Assembly: GCA_027364825.1 (NCBI GenBank)
Contig: DAHXOM010000189.1
Span: 1-17,174, forward strand
Reading direction: 5' to 3'
Source of the DNA: a bacterium
Lineage (GTDB): Bacteria; JAMCPX01
DNA length: 17,174 nt
This document shows positions 1-8,201 of this stretch, piece after piece. The notes beneath the pieces were generated by a model that was given only the letters and a program-made list of their open reading frames with translations, was not told the origin of the DNA and made no database searches. The number at the start of each line of letters is the position of its first letter. Position 1 is the stretch's first letter. The translations under genes were made by a program, and so were the position numbers.

Positions 1-131
1 TTGGGTACCCCGCCCTCCCGTCAAGGGAGGGGAATGTAGATGAAATCCTATATCATGAAAAGTAAATTACCCGCATTAAACGAGAAAGAACCAAACTTCC
101 CTATTGCATTTTTTTGGGGTAACATCTTCAG
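1..131. other. 5' edge region upstream of folK
   Basis: This is the left edge of the window. One + frame is open from base 3 to a TAA at 63-65 and would give a 20-residue C-terminal tail (ending DEILYHEK) of an upstream gene, but this is too short to identify. A GC-rich hairpin and a candidate 31-codon ORF lie inside and are listed separately. I see no clear sigma70 promoter. GGGG at 116-119 is the only, poorly spaced, candidate ribosome site for folK. Confidence 0.4.
13..31. repeat. Short GC-rich inverted repeat
   Basis: CCCTCCC (13-19), loop GTCAA (20-24) and GGGAGGG (25-31) form a perfect 7-bp stem. No T-run follows, so this is not a standard intrinsic terminator on the + strand. From memory, the motif CCCTCCC-loop-GGGAGGG is common as an intergenic dispersed repeat in environmental bacterial genomes. 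Other copies elsewhere in this genome would confirm that. Confidence 0.45.
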
Positions 132-135
132 ATGA
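40..135 (+). CDS. Candidate 31-residue leader or small ORF overlapping folK
   Basis: An ATG at 40 opens 31 codons (MKSYIMKSKL... ending GNIFR) and stops with TGA at 133-135, overlapping the folK ATG at 132 in an ATGA arrangement. A purine-rich GGGAGGGG (25-32) sits about 7 bases before the ATG and could serve as a ribosome site, although it is also the right arm of the hairpin at 13-31. The peptide is basic with a short hydrophobic C-terminal patch and resembles no family I know. It could be a coupling leader for folK, which lacks a well-spaced ribosome site of its own, or a chance ORF. Confidence 0.18.
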   Translation: MKSYIMKSKLPALNEKEPNFPIAFFWGNIFR

Positions 136-671
136 TTGAAACCGTTTATCTGTCGCTTGGCTCAAATAAGGGAGATAGGGAGGTATACCTGAAAGAGGCG
201 CTGAACTCTATCGCACTTTATCCGGAAACAGAGATAACCGCTGTATCTGCCCTGTATGAAACAGAGCCGGTCGATATGGAGCACGGGCAAGATACCCTGA
301 ATTTTTTGAACCTGTGCTGTGCCATAAAGACCTCAACAGGCCCGTTCGTGCTGCTCGGGCTTTTGCAGCAAACAGAGCAAGGGCTCGGCAGGTCTGCTTC
401 AGGCAAGGGGCCGGGCTATAAGTCCCGGCAAAAGATGTTTGCCCCCCGCACGATCGACATAGACATACTCCTGTACGGCGAACGGATACTCTATACAGGG
501 GATTTGATCATACCTCATCCCCTGCTCCATGAAAGGCGGTTCGTGCTTGAACCGCTCTCTGAAATAGCGGGGAATAGGGTGCATCCGCTGTTTCGGTTGA
601 CTGTACGTGAATTAAAAGATAGGAATACAGACAGGCATTTTGTAAAATACTTTAAGAAACGGACGGTCTGA
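132..671 (+). CDS. folK: HPPK: 2-amino-4-hydroxy-6-hydroxymethyldihydropteridine diphosphokinase
   Basis: This cytosolic enzyme transfers pyrophosphate from ATP to 6-hydroxymethyl-7,8-dihydropterin, the step before dihydropteroate synthase in folate synthesis. The N-terminus has the family opening SLGSNKGDRE. YETEPV follows at about residue 42. The HPPK signature APRTIDIDIL is present with Arg106, Asp109 and Asp111, the acidic pair expected to bind two Mg2+ ions. The PHPLLHERRFVLEPLSEIA stretch is typical of the C-terminal pterin/ATP region. At 179 residues it is slightly longer than the usual ~160. The start ATG overlaps the stop of a possible 31-codon ORF. Downstream, 42 bases lead to a redox pair with no folate role, and no other fol gene is in the window. 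Confidence 0.95.
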   Translation: MIETVYLSLGSNKGDREVYLKEALNSIALYPETEITAVSALYETEPVDMEHGQDTLNFLNLCCAIKTSTGPFVLLGLLQQTEQGLGRSASGKGPGYKSRQKMFAPRTIDIDILLYGERILYTGDLIIPHPLLHERRFVLEPLSEIAGNRVHPLFRLTVRELKDRNTDRHFVKYFKKRTV

Positions 672-713
672 ACCGGGCTACACGGGTTAATCGGGACAAA
701 GGAGATTGCTTTT

Positions 714-1124
714 ATGGCGATAAAAGAGTTAAAGGTTTTTGATCAAAAGCTATACAAAATAGTACATGCTATAACAGATACCATCATACCTCCCGGCGGT
801 GCCTTTGATGTGGATCCGAATGTTGTCGATCCTGTCCAGCTGTTCGACAATTATATAGACAGTATGAGCACGCTGCAGTTAAAAGCAATAAAAGCGGTTA
901 TCTATACGATAGAATATATGCCCATGGCAACGAGGTTAAAAAGATTTACCAGCATGACGCCTGACCAGAGATTGAAATATCTCCAGGGATGGGAAAACAG
1001 CAGGATATTTTCCAAGAGGAACATCTTTTTAGTGATAAAGATGCTTGTTTTGATGTCATTTTATTCCGATGATACTGTTGCAGATGCGATACATTATCAC
1101 CCGGAATGTCTGATAAAGGATTAG
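714..1124 (+). CDS. Gluconate 2-dehydrogenase subunit 3-like small subunit
   Basis: This is a 136-residue protein without a clear signal peptide or membrane helix. Residues about 14-35 (AITDTIIPPGGAFDVDPNVV) match the ADTIIPP..G..A..VD opening of the gluconate 2-dehydrogenase subunit 3 family, small partners of GMC-type flavoprotein dehydrogenases. The rest is helical and moderately basic (VIYTIEYMPMATRLKRF). The gene lies 7 bases upstream of a GMC oxidoreductase gene, which supports a subunit or chaperone role for that enzyme. An AAAGGAG ribosome site precedes the ATG at good spacing. Typical members have a Tat signal and export their flavoprotein. None is visible here, so the complex is probably cytoplasmic. 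The family assignment rests on a short motif and gene order. Confidence 0.6.
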   Translation: MAIKELKVFDQKLYKIVHAITDTIIPPGGAFDVDPNVVDPVQLFDNYIDSMSTLQLKAIKAVIYTIEYMPMATRLKRFTSMTPDQRLKYLQGWENSRIFSKRNIFLVIKMLVLMSFYSDDTVADAIHYHPECLIKD

Positions 1125-1131
1125 GCATACG

Positions 1132-2661
1132 ATGCTGTTTACCTACAATGACATAACCAAGGACGTTGTTGAGAAGCCGGATGTCTGCATCATCGGGTCC
1201 GGTGCAGGCGGCGCTGTAATGGCGGATGTACTGAGCGGTGCAGGGCTTGATGTTGTGGTGCTTGAAGAGGGCGGCTACTACACAAAAGACAGGTACAGCA
1301 CGTACAAACCGGCAATAGCTATGAAGATACTCTACCGGGATTACGGTGCAACGATTGCCTTTGGCAAAAATCCCATCATGCTTCCGCTGGGAAGGGCTGT
1401 CGGAGGGACAACGGTGATAAATTCTGGTACCTGCTTCAGGACGCCCGACAACGTACTGAGCGACTGGGCGGAACGTTACGGAGTGGAGAATGCCTCTTCA
1501 AAAGAGATGGAGCCGTACTTTCAGCAGGTTGAAAAAACAATCAATGTAATGCCGGTCAGTCCCCAGGTACTCGGAAAGAACGGCCTTATTTTCAAGAGAG
1601 GGGCGGATGCGCTCGGTATGAGCAACGGCATGCTGATGCATAACATGATAAACTGTCATGGATGCGGAAGGTGCGCGTTTGGCTGTCCGCATGATGCAAA
1701 GCAGGCTGTACATTTGAACTTTATCCCCTCTGCAATAAGAAATGGAGCAAGGGTTTATGCCAACGCAAGGGCTGAAAAAATAACCGTTGAGTCCAACAGG
1801 GTAACGCGGATAGAAGGCAGTATTATAAACGAGCAGACCGGTAACAAGCTGTTCAAGCTTACCGTGTCTCCGAAGCTTCTCGTCCTAGCCGCGGGTTCAA
1901 TCTACACGCCGTACATCCTCGAAAAGAACAATATAAACCTGTCACCCGAGCTTGGCAAAAACCTCACCATACATCCCGCTGTCAGGATAACGGCGATGTT
2001 CGATGAAATTATACAGGGGTACAAGGGTGTGCCCCAGGGCAGTTATGTCGATGCATATTCAAGCGAAGGGATAATACTCGAGGGCATATTTGTTCCCCCG
2101 GAAATCGGACTGCCGATCCTGGCACCTATCGGGATGAAGAACAAAGAGATCGCATCCCTGTATGATCATCTTGCCGCCTTCGGGGTTATGGTGTCGGATA
2201 AGAATTCTTACGGGAGAGTAAAGGTAGGGGTCGACGGCAGGCCGTTTATAACCTATCATTTCGATCCCTACGACTTTAAAAAGCTGGTCAAAGGTATTGC
2301 TATCGCGTCCGAGATTTTCTTTGCAGCCGGAGCTAAGACCGTCAACCCCGCTATCTACGGCATCAAGGAGTTTACCGGCCCGGATGACGTGGCGCAGCTT
2401 TTCACGAAGAAGATCGGCATAACATCCGTTGAGATGATGGCCTTTCATCCACTCGGTACGGCAAGGATGGGGGAGTTAAAGAGCCATACCGTGGTAAATT
2501 CTTTCGGTAAGACGCACGGGCTTGAGAACCTGTTTATTTCAGACGGCAGTATTTTCCCGACATCCCTCGGCGTAAATCCGCAGATCACGATCATGTCCTT
2601 TTCTCTGAGGAACGCACAGTATATCGTAGAGAATAAAGAAAAATTCTTGAACCATGATTAA
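1132..2661 (+). CDS. GMC-family FAD oxidoreductase with ferredoxin-like Cys motif
   Basis: This 509-residue flavoprotein is predicted to oxidise an alcohol or other hydroxyl substrate. An N-terminal Rossmann motif GSGAGG (22-27) with Glu45 in VVVLEEG binds the FAD ADP moiety. GRAVGGTTVINSGTCFR is the second GMC signature region. The C-terminus carries HPLGTARMG (His439) and GVNPQITIM (Asn482), the usual GMC active-site pair. Residues 175-186 read CHGCGRCAFGCP, a C-x2-C-x2-C-x3-CP arrangement like a [4Fe-4S] ferredoxin ligand set. GMC enzymes acting on long-chain alcohols or sterols often have a related Cys-rich loop, but the complete motif suggests a real cluster. No Tat or Sec signal is visible. 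The substrate cannot be read from sequence. The gene is coupled to the small subunit just upstream. Confidence 0.88.
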   Translation: MLFTYNDITKDVVEKPDVCIIGSGAGGAVMADVLSGAGLDVVVLEEGGYYTKDRYSTYKPAIAMKILYRDYGATIAFGKNPIMLPLGRAVGGTTVINSGTCFRTPDNVLSDWAERYGVENASSKEMEPYFQQVEKTINVMPVSPQVLGKNGLIFKRGADALGMSNGMLMHNMINCHGCGRCAFGCPHDAKQAVHLNFIPSAIRNGARVYANARAEKITVESNRVTRIEGSIINEQTGNKLFKLTVSPKLLVLAAGSIYTPYILEKNNINLSPELGKNLTIHPAVRITAMFDEIIQGYKGVPQGSYVDAYSSEGIILEGIFVPPEIGLPILAPIGMKNKEIASLYDHLAAFGVMVSDKNSYGRVKVGVDGRPFITYHFDPYDFKKLVKGIAIASEIFFAAGAKTVNPAIYGIKEFTGPDDVAQLFTKKIGITSVEMMAFHPLGTARMGELKSHTVVNSFGKTHGLENLFISDGSIFPTSLGVNPQITIMSFSLRNAQYIVENKEKFLNHD

Positions 2662-2747
2662 GCCGGAAGTACAGGTGAGGATATCGTGTTTTCTGACGGG
2701 GGCGATGCAACGGATCGTCCTGTTTCCGGTATCAAGGAAATAAGACA

Positions 2748-3704
2748 ATGAACGCCCTTCTCCATACAGAGATCTGCGACCTGCTTGGCATACAGTACCC
2801 CATCTTTCTGGGCGGTATGGTATACGTGTCGTATGCCCCGCTTGTTGCCGCAGTATCGAATGCAGGAGGGCTCGGGGTCCTTGCGGGAGGCTCCTTTCAA
2901 ACAAAGGATGAACTGAAGGAAGAGATAGAAAAGACGCGGGCCATGACATCAAGGCCCTTCGGTCTGAATGTCCCGCTTATCTACCCGCTTGCCCAGGACA
3001 TGATCGATGCCGCAAGAGAAAGCAGGCTTCCCGTCGTCATAACATCCGCGGGGAGTTCTGCAAAGTTTACAGCCATGCTCCATGATGCAGGTATAAAGGT
3101 GGGCCATGTCGTTCCCTCGGCAAAACTTGCGATGAAGGCGGACAAGGCGGGTGTTGATTTTATCGTAACGGAAGGCATAGAGGCCGGGGGGCATGACAGT
3201 CCTCTCGGTATAACAACCATGGTGCTGATCCCCCAGGCAGTCGATGCGGTGCATGTTCCCGTTATCGCCGCGGGCGGCATAGCGGACCACAGGGGGTTTG
3301 TTGCAGCACGGGCACTCGGAGCGCAGGGCATTCAGATGGGAACGAGGTTTGTTGCAGCGGCAGAAGCTCCTGTTCACCAGGCCTTTAAGCAGGCAATTGT
3401 GGATGCCGGGGACGATGCAACCGTGCTGACGGGCATGAGCATAGGCAGGCCGGTCAGGGTAATCAGGAACAAATTGGCGGATCAAGTCCTTGAGCTGGAA
3501 AAGAAAGGTATCAGCGAGATGGAGATTTTGTCCTTTATCGGTCCGGGCAGAAGTAAAGCGGCATCCATCGACGGTGATGTAGAAACAGGCTCGGTCATGA
3601 GTGGAGAGATTGCAGGACTTATATCTTCGATAAAAGGGGTACGTGAAATTATCCGTGAGATTGTAGAAGGCTCACAGAAGCTCATAAAAGAGATGAACGC
3701 ATAA
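2748..3704 (+). CDS. Nitronate monooxygenase / FabK-family FMN enzyme
   Basis: This 318-residue TIM-barrel flavoprotein is either an enoyl-ACP reductase II (FabK), which reduces trans-2-enoyl-ACP in fatty acid synthesis, or a nitronate monooxygenase, which oxidises alkyl nitronates. FMN-site features are SNAGGLGVLAGG, the EAGGH motif with His149, PVIAAGGIAD, and GAQGIQMGTRF. The C-terminal part (VRVIRNKL, then GDVETGSVMSGEIAGL) follows FabK closely, where GDVDGGSVMAGQIAGL is typical, so I lean to the FabK side. The length fits both. AAGGAA lies just upstream of the ATG. It sits 86 bases after the GMC gene and is not near other fab genes. FabI-lacking anaerobes often carry FabK. A duplicate oxidoreductase role alongside the GMC enzyme is possible. 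Confidence 0.85.
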   Translation: MNALLHTEICDLLGIQYPIFLGGMVYVSYAPLVAAVSNAGGLGVLAGGSFQTKDELKEEIEKTRAMTSRPFGLNVPLIYPLAQDMIDAARESRLPVVITSAGSSAKFTAMLHDAGIKVGHVVPSAKLAMKADKAGVDFIVTEGIEAGGHDSPLGITTMVLIPQAVDAVHVPVIAAGGIADHRGFVAARALGAQGIQMGTRFVAAAEAPVHQAFKQAIVDAGDDATVLTGMSIGRPVRVIRNKLADQVLELEKKGISEMEILSFIGPGRSKAASIDGDVETGSVMSGEIAGLISSIKGVREIIREIVEGSQKLIKEMNA

Positions 3705-3728
3705 CACGAAGGCTGGAGTGAAATAGAT

Positions 3729-3926
3729 ATGACCTATACGGACCAGAAAAGTTGTATTACCTGCGCATGGAGAGAGACATGCCAGAAGAGGTTTTCCTCG
3801 ACGGAAGACCTTGGATTGCGTTGCCCCCAGAATACCTTTGATGTCAGGTTGAAGAAAAATATTCCTGCGGATGCGCCGGATGAATCCTCGAATCAGACGA
3901 ATACCAAAAATGCAGTTAAAAAATAA
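3729..3926 (+). CDS. Small four-cysteine hypothetical protein
   Basis: This 65-residue protein has four cysteines (Cys9, Cys12, Cys18, Cys32) in the first half, in a C-x2-C-x5-C-x13-CP pattern suited to Zn2+ or an Fe-S cluster. The second half is polar, lysine-rich and probably disordered. A weak GGAGTGAAA stretch precedes the ATG. The gene is 24 bases after the FabK-like gene and ends 44 bases before the likely argS start, so it is probably co-transcribed with both. I do not recognise the family. The short Cys-rich N-terminus suggests a metal-binding accessory protein, but that is inference. Confidence 0.6.
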   Translation: MTYTDQKSCITCAWRETCQKRFSSTEDLGLRCPQNTFDVRLKKNIPADAPDESSNQTNTKNAVKK

Positions 3927-3970
3927 AAAAGATTTTGTGGCGGGCGTTACCCCACCTCTTCCCTAAAAAT

Positions 3971-5614
3971 ATGATGGATTTACTTGTTAAACTTATACAG
4001 GATGCCGTGGCCGGATATGTCGATTCCGGCATGCCCATGCCCCAGCCCGGTATTTCCATACCCGCGAATGAAACGCATGGAGACTTCTCAACCGGCATAG
4101 CGTTCAATCTTGCGCCGGTCATGAAAAGGCCTCCCTATGAAATTGCCGTTGAGATTGCAAAAAAAATGGGGGATAAAACCGCCGGCATTATCGATAAAAT
4201 AGATGTTGTAAGGCCGGGCTATATAAATCTTTTCATGAGCCGGAAATTCTGGCATGACGCTCTGCAGGACATTATGGATAAAGGCACGGATTACGGCAGG
4301 AACAATACCGGCAAGGGCAAAAAGGTTTTACTCGAGTATATCAGCGCAAATCCTACGGGTCCTGTCCACGTCGGGCACGGCAGGGGTGCTGTCATCGGCG
4401 ATGTTCTTGCACGTATTTTATCCGCCCAGGGCTACAACGTTGCGAGAGAATATTATATCAACGATGCGGGGAACCAGGTTTTGTCCCTCGGTTATTCCGT
4501 GTTGAACGGATATTACAAAAACCGCAGCATCGATCGTGCGGTTTCACGACCCGGGGAATATCAGGGTGCATATATCGATGATATCAGTAACGCCCTTGAT
4601 TCGAGGATCCCGGCGGCGGATATCGATGAAGAGCACATCGGGCTCATAACCGGGTTCTCGGTGCAGGTTATCCTTGATGAAATAAAGAAAGTGCTGCAGG
4701 ATTTTAACATAGAGTTTGACAATTGGTTCAGTGAAAAACAACTGTACCATGACGGCAGTATTGCCGGTGTTATCGGGGAACTTGAAAAAAAGCATGCAGT
4801 CAAGCAGGAGGACGGGGCAACGTGGTTTTTATCGACGCATTACGGAGATGAAAAGGACAGGGTATTGAAGAAGCAATCCGGTGAACTGACCTACTTTGCA
4901 TCGGACATAGCATACCACGTGAACAAGTATGCCAGGGGCTATGATATGCTCATCAATATCTGGGGTGCAGACCACCACGGATACCTCCCGAGGATTAAAG
5001 CAGCACTGGCAGCACTCGGTTACGATGCGGAAAAACTCAGGGTGATGTTCGTCCAGATGGTCCGGTTAACAAGGGGAGATAAACCCGTTGCCATGTCGAA
5101 AAGAGCCGGGGAGTATGTAACACTCAAAGAACTGGTAGATGAGGTCGGGGGCGATGCAGTGCGATTTTTCTTTTTACAGCGCAGCCATGAGAGCCAGCTC
5201 GTTTTTGACATAGAGCTTGCCAAAAAGCAGTCCCAGGAAAATCCCGTGTACTATGTCCAGTATGCCCATGCGAGGATTTCAAGCATATTCGGTTTTGCGG
5301 AAACAAAGGGCTGGAATACGGATGCGTTACAGCACCGGCAGGACTATGTTTTCAGCGGACAGGAAAAGCGATTGCTGTCGCAGTGCTTGTTGTACCCGGG
5401 GCTTATCGCGGAAATTGCCGTAAAGAGAGAACCCCATAGGTTAACGTATTATCTCATGGACCTTGTCGGCATACTGCATAAATATTATACCGACACAAGG
5501 GTCGTTGATAGCGGCAGCGATACGGACCAACGACTTTTGTTGATGAAAACGGTAAAAATTGTTTTAAAGAATGCACTTGAACTTCTGGGCATAAACGCTC
5601 CGGAGAAAATGTAG
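3971..5614 (+). CDS. argS: Arginyl-tRNA synthetase
   Basis: This class I synthetase charges tRNA-Arg in the cytosol. The chosen start at 3971 gives 547 residues. The frame continues upstream to a TTG at 3935, but the family N-terminus aligns with MMDLLVKLIQDAV, so the 12 extra residues are unlikely. A second ATG at 3974 is equally possible, and neither has a good ribosome site. The N-terminal additional domain is followed by ISANPTGPVHVGHGRGAVIG, with the HIGH equivalent HVGH at 133-136. MSKRAGEYVTL (375 onwards) is the KMSKS-like loop, in the form MSKRAG that ArgRS usually has. The C-terminal helical domain binds the anticodon (YVQYAHARISSI is typical). Length is normal for bacterial ArgRS. 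Confidence 0.95.
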   Translation: MMDLLVKLIQDAVAGYVDSGMPMPQPGISIPANETHGDFSTGIAFNLAPVMKRPPYEIAVEIAKKMGDKTAGIIDKIDVVRPGYINLFMSRKFWHDALQDIMDKGTDYGRNNTGKGKKVLLEYISANPTGPVHVGHGRGAVIGDVLARILSAQGYNVAREYYINDAGNQVLSLGYSVLNGYYKNRSIDRAVSRPGEYQGAYIDDISNALDSRIPAADIDEEHIGLITGFSVQVILDEIKKVLQDFNIEFDNWFSEKQLYHDGSIAGVIGELEKKHAVKQEDGATWFLSTHYGDEKDRVLKKQSGELTYFASDIAYHVNKYARGYDMLINIWGADHHGYLPRIKAALAALGYDAEKLRVMFVQMVRLTRGDKPVAMSKRAGEYVTLKELVDEVGGDAVRFFFLQRSHESQLVFDIELAKKQSQENPVYYVQYAHARISSIFGFAETKGWNTDALQHRQDYVFSGQEKRLLSQCLLYPGLIAEIAVKREPHRLTYYLMDLVGILHKYYTDTRVVDSGSDTDQRLLLMKTVKIVLKNALELLGINAPEKM

Positions 5615-5698
5615 GTGCAGGGATCGCAGGATGGAGTTCGCGGAACAGGACTTATTGTAGGATAGAAAATAATTCTAAGAGGAACCGAGGAGGTAATT

Positions 5699-6400
5699 AT
5701 GAGAGATATGGAAAGGATAAAACCAAAGTACAATGTAACATTGGATAACAAGCAGATCGTCATGCTGATAATTTCATCCCTTGTAATACTGGTACTTGTA
5801 TTTATTATAGGCTTTGTGCTGGGCAAGAACGCGGGAATCAGGGAATCCAAGGAGGCTTCGGCATCATCCCGGGGGAACATGCCGCAAAACGCAGTGGTCT
5901 TTACCCAGCAGACCATGCAATCGTCCGCGCAGCCTTCAGGGCAGGGTGTAACACAATCCGCCGAGGAGGGGCAGCAGGCTCCGGCAGTTGAACAAGCACC
6001 CGGGGGGGCCGTAACACAGACGACGGCTGCCGTTAAGCATACGGAATTGACATTCTACAAGTCCCTGACGCAAGGCAAACAGGGAAAAGAAGAGAAAAAG
6101 CCGGCCAAAAAGGCGGAAAAGAAAAGAATAGAAAAGAAAAAGACGGCACAGGTTGCGAAAGGTAAATTCAGCATTCAATGCGGTGCATTCCGGGAGAGAG
6201 CGCAGGCGGAGCGATTGACTTCGGAACTGAAAAAGAAGTACAACCTTGCTTCGTGGATAGAACCGATTACAGGGAAAGAAGAAAAACTGTACAGGGTAAA
6301 GGTCGGACATTTTGAAACAAGAGAACAGGCACAGAATTACCAGAAACACAGGCTTTTGCCAAAAGGCCTCCGGAACTGTGTTATAACGGTAGACAAATAG
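5699..6400 (+). CDS. Membrane-anchored SPOR-domain protein
   Basis: This 233-residue protein has a short cytoplasmic N-terminus, one strongly hydrophobic helix (about 20-42), a Gln/Ala/Gly-rich periplasmic linker, a Lys-rich segment (about 130-152) and a C-terminal SPOR domain (about 155-232). SPOR domains bind denuded peptidoglycan at the division septum. This layout (TM, linker, SPOR) matches FtsN/DedD/DamX-type cell-division proteins, and in the SPOR part FSIQCGAF and LYRVKVGHF are recognisable repeat motifs. A strong AGGAGG (5688-5693) precedes the ATG; a second ATG at 5708 is possible. It lies between argS and aspS with short gaps, so it is probably co-transcribed with translation genes. 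Which division protein it is cannot be told. Confidence 0.88.
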   Translation: MRDMERIKPKYNVTLDNKQIVMLIISSLVILVLVFIIGFVLGKNAGIRESKEASASSRGNMPQNAVVFTQQTMQSSAQPSGQGVTQSAEEGQQAPAVEQAPGGAVTQTTAAVKHTELTFYKSLTQGKQGKEEKKPAKKAEKKRIEKKKTAQVAKGKFSIQCGAFRERAQAERLTSELKKKYNLASWIEPITGKEEKLYRVKVGHFETREQAQNYQKHRLLPKGLRNCVITVDK

Positions 6401-6411
6401 AAGGAGACAAC

Positions 6412-8193
6412 ATGGAATTTCTTGGTGGATTGAAAAGAACGTGTTACTGTGGAGAGATCTCTTCCGCTCACCGTGAAAAAGAAGTTATACTGATGGGCTG
6501 GGTCCACAGGAGAAGGGATCACGGCGGGCTCATCTTTGCGGACCTCAGGGACAGGGAAGGTATTGTCCAGGTCGTGTTTAACCCGGAGACTGACAAATCC
6601 GCGTATGAAAAGGCAAAACTCATTAAGCCTGAATACGTTATTTTGATAAAAGGCAGTGTTCGGGAAAGGCCGCAGGGTACCGAGAACAAGGAGATCAAAA
6701 CAGGGCTCTATGAAGTGGAGGTCAAAGAACTCCGCATCCTGAATGAAGCCAAGACCCCTCCATTCCCCGTAGCCCAGGAGAAGGTGGATGTTGATGAGAC
6801 AACAAGACTCCAGTACAGATACATCGATCTCAGAAGAGAGAAAATGAGGGCTAACCTGATCATCCGTCACAAAGTAACGAACCTTGTAAGGGAATTCCTG
6901 AATTCGGAAGGTTTTATAGACATTGAAACGCCCATATTGACGAAGAGCACGCCAGAGGGTGCGCGGGATTTTCTTGTACCGAGCAGGCTGAATCCCGGTA
7001 AGTTCTATGCATTGCCGCAGTCACCCCAGTTATTCAAACAATTGCTCATGGTGTCCGGGTTCGATCGCTATTTCCAGATCGCACGGTGTTTCAGGGATGA
7101 GGACCTGAGGGCAGACCGGCAGCCGGAGTTTACACAGATCGATATCGAAATGTCTTTTATAGAGATGGAAGACCTGATGGGGATCATGGAAAGGCTGTTT
7201 GTAAGGATCTTTAAAACATTTAAAGGTATAGAACCGGTACGGCCCTTTTACCGGCTGTCATACGACGAATCAATGAGGCGGTTCGGCAACGACAAGCCGG
7301 ACATGCGGTTTGGCATGGAACTCGAAGAACTGAACGATATTTTCGCGGGAACGGGATTTAACGTGTTCAAAGCGGCTATAGCAAACAAAGGACTTATAAA
7401 AGGTGTGAAAGCAGAACAGGACTTTTCGAGGAAGGAAATAGAAGAACTCGAGCAGTTCGTTCAGCAATACAAGGCAAAAGGGCTTGTATGGCTGAAGATG
7501 AAAGACGGAGCGTTATCGTCCCAGGTTGAAAAATTTCTGTCCGAAGAAGAAAAAAACAGTCTTAAAAAACTGTTCGGTATGAAAAACGGAGACACGGTCT
7601 TTGCAGTTGCGGATGCATCTCCGAAGGTCGTCAACGATGCCATGTCGAACCTCAGGCTGCACCTCGGCAGGAAGCTCAACCTCATAAAGGATAACGACTA
7701 CAAATTGTTATGGGTAACCGGTTTTCCTGCTTTCGAGTACAATGAAGAAGAAAAACGCTATGATTCCGTCCACCACCCCTTTACCTCCCCAAGAGACGAA
7801 GACATTGCGATACTGGAACAATCTCCGCTCAAGGTCAGATCAAAGGCCTATGACCTTGTGCTCAATGGTACCGAGGTCGGAGGAGGCAGCATCCGTATAC
7901 ATAACAGCGAAGTCCAATCAAAGGTATTCAGGCTGCTCAACATATCGGACGAATCTGCGCGGGCTAAATTCGGTTTCCTGCTCGATGCACTCCAGTACGG
8001 AGCACCGCCGCACGGCGGCATAGCATTCGGTCTTGACCGGCTTGTGATGATACTGACCGGTTCGGAATCGATTCGGGACGTTATTCCGTTCCCGAAGACC
8101 CAGAAGGGCACCTGTCCGCTGACGGATGCACCGTCGGATGTTGACGACAGGCAGTTGAAAGAATTATTTATCAAGAAAAACATAAAGGCTTAG
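6412..8193 (+). CDS. aspS: Aspartyl-tRNA synthetase, bacterial type, likely non-discriminating
   Basis: This 593-residue class II synthetase attaches Asp to tRNA-Asp. In order: an N-terminal OB anticodon-binding domain (GWVHRRRDHGGLIFADLRD), RYIDLRRE, the motif 2 region FRDEDLRADRQPEFTQID (227 onwards), an inserted GAD domain typical of bacterial AspRS, and motif 3 HGGIAFGLDRLVMILTG (534 onwards). His37 in DHGG and Gly89 in RPQG are the residues that, in Pseudomonas AspRS, were linked to loss of anticodon discrimination. This suggests that it also makes Asp-tRNA-Asn, to be corrected by a GatCAB amidotransferase. AGAAGGAGA lies before the ATG. Its stop overlaps the ribosome site of the next gene. 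Confidence 0.96.
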   Translation: MEFLGGLKRTCYCGEISSAHREKEVILMGWVHRRRDHGGLIFADLRDREGIVQVVFNPETDKSAYEKAKLIKPEYVILIKGSVRERPQGTENKEIKTGLYEVEVKELRILNEAKTPPFPVAQEKVDVDETTRLQYRYIDLRREKMRANLIIRHKVTNLVREFLNSEGFIDIETPILTKSTPEGARDFLVPSRLNPGKFYALPQSPQLFKQLLMVSGFDRYFQIARCFRDEDLRADRQPEFTQIDIEMSFIEMEDLMGIMERLFVRIFKTFKGIEPVRPFYRLSYDESMRRFGNDKPDMRFGMELEELNDIFAGTGFNVFKAAIANKGLIKGVKAEQDFSRKEIEELEQFVQQYKAKGLVWLKMKDGALSSQVEKFLSEEEKNSLKKLFGMKNGDTVFAVADASPKVVNDAMSNLRLHLGRKLNLIKDNDYKLLWVTGFPAFEYNEEEKRYDSVHHPFTSPRDEDIAILEQSPLKVRSKAYDLVLNGTEVGGGSIRIHNSEVQSKVFRLLNISDESARAKFGFLLDALQYGAPPHGGIAFGLDRLVMILTGSESIRDVIPFPKTQKGTCPLTDAPSDVDDRQLKELFIKKNIKA

Positions 8194-8201
8194 GAGGAGA
8201 A

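Noticed and set aside
2949..3485. 178-codon antisense open frame inside the FabK-like gene
   Set aside because: It lies fully opposite a clear enzyme gene, has His/Arg/Cys-rich composition without domains, and has no ribosome site of its own.
3935..3970. TTG start giving 12 extra N-terminal residues on ArgRS
   Set aside because: The family begins at the MMDLLVK region and no ribosome site supports the TTG.
6337..6870. 177-codon antisense frame across the SPOR/aspS junction
   Set aside because: No recognisable motifs; it is the mirror of two well-supported genes.
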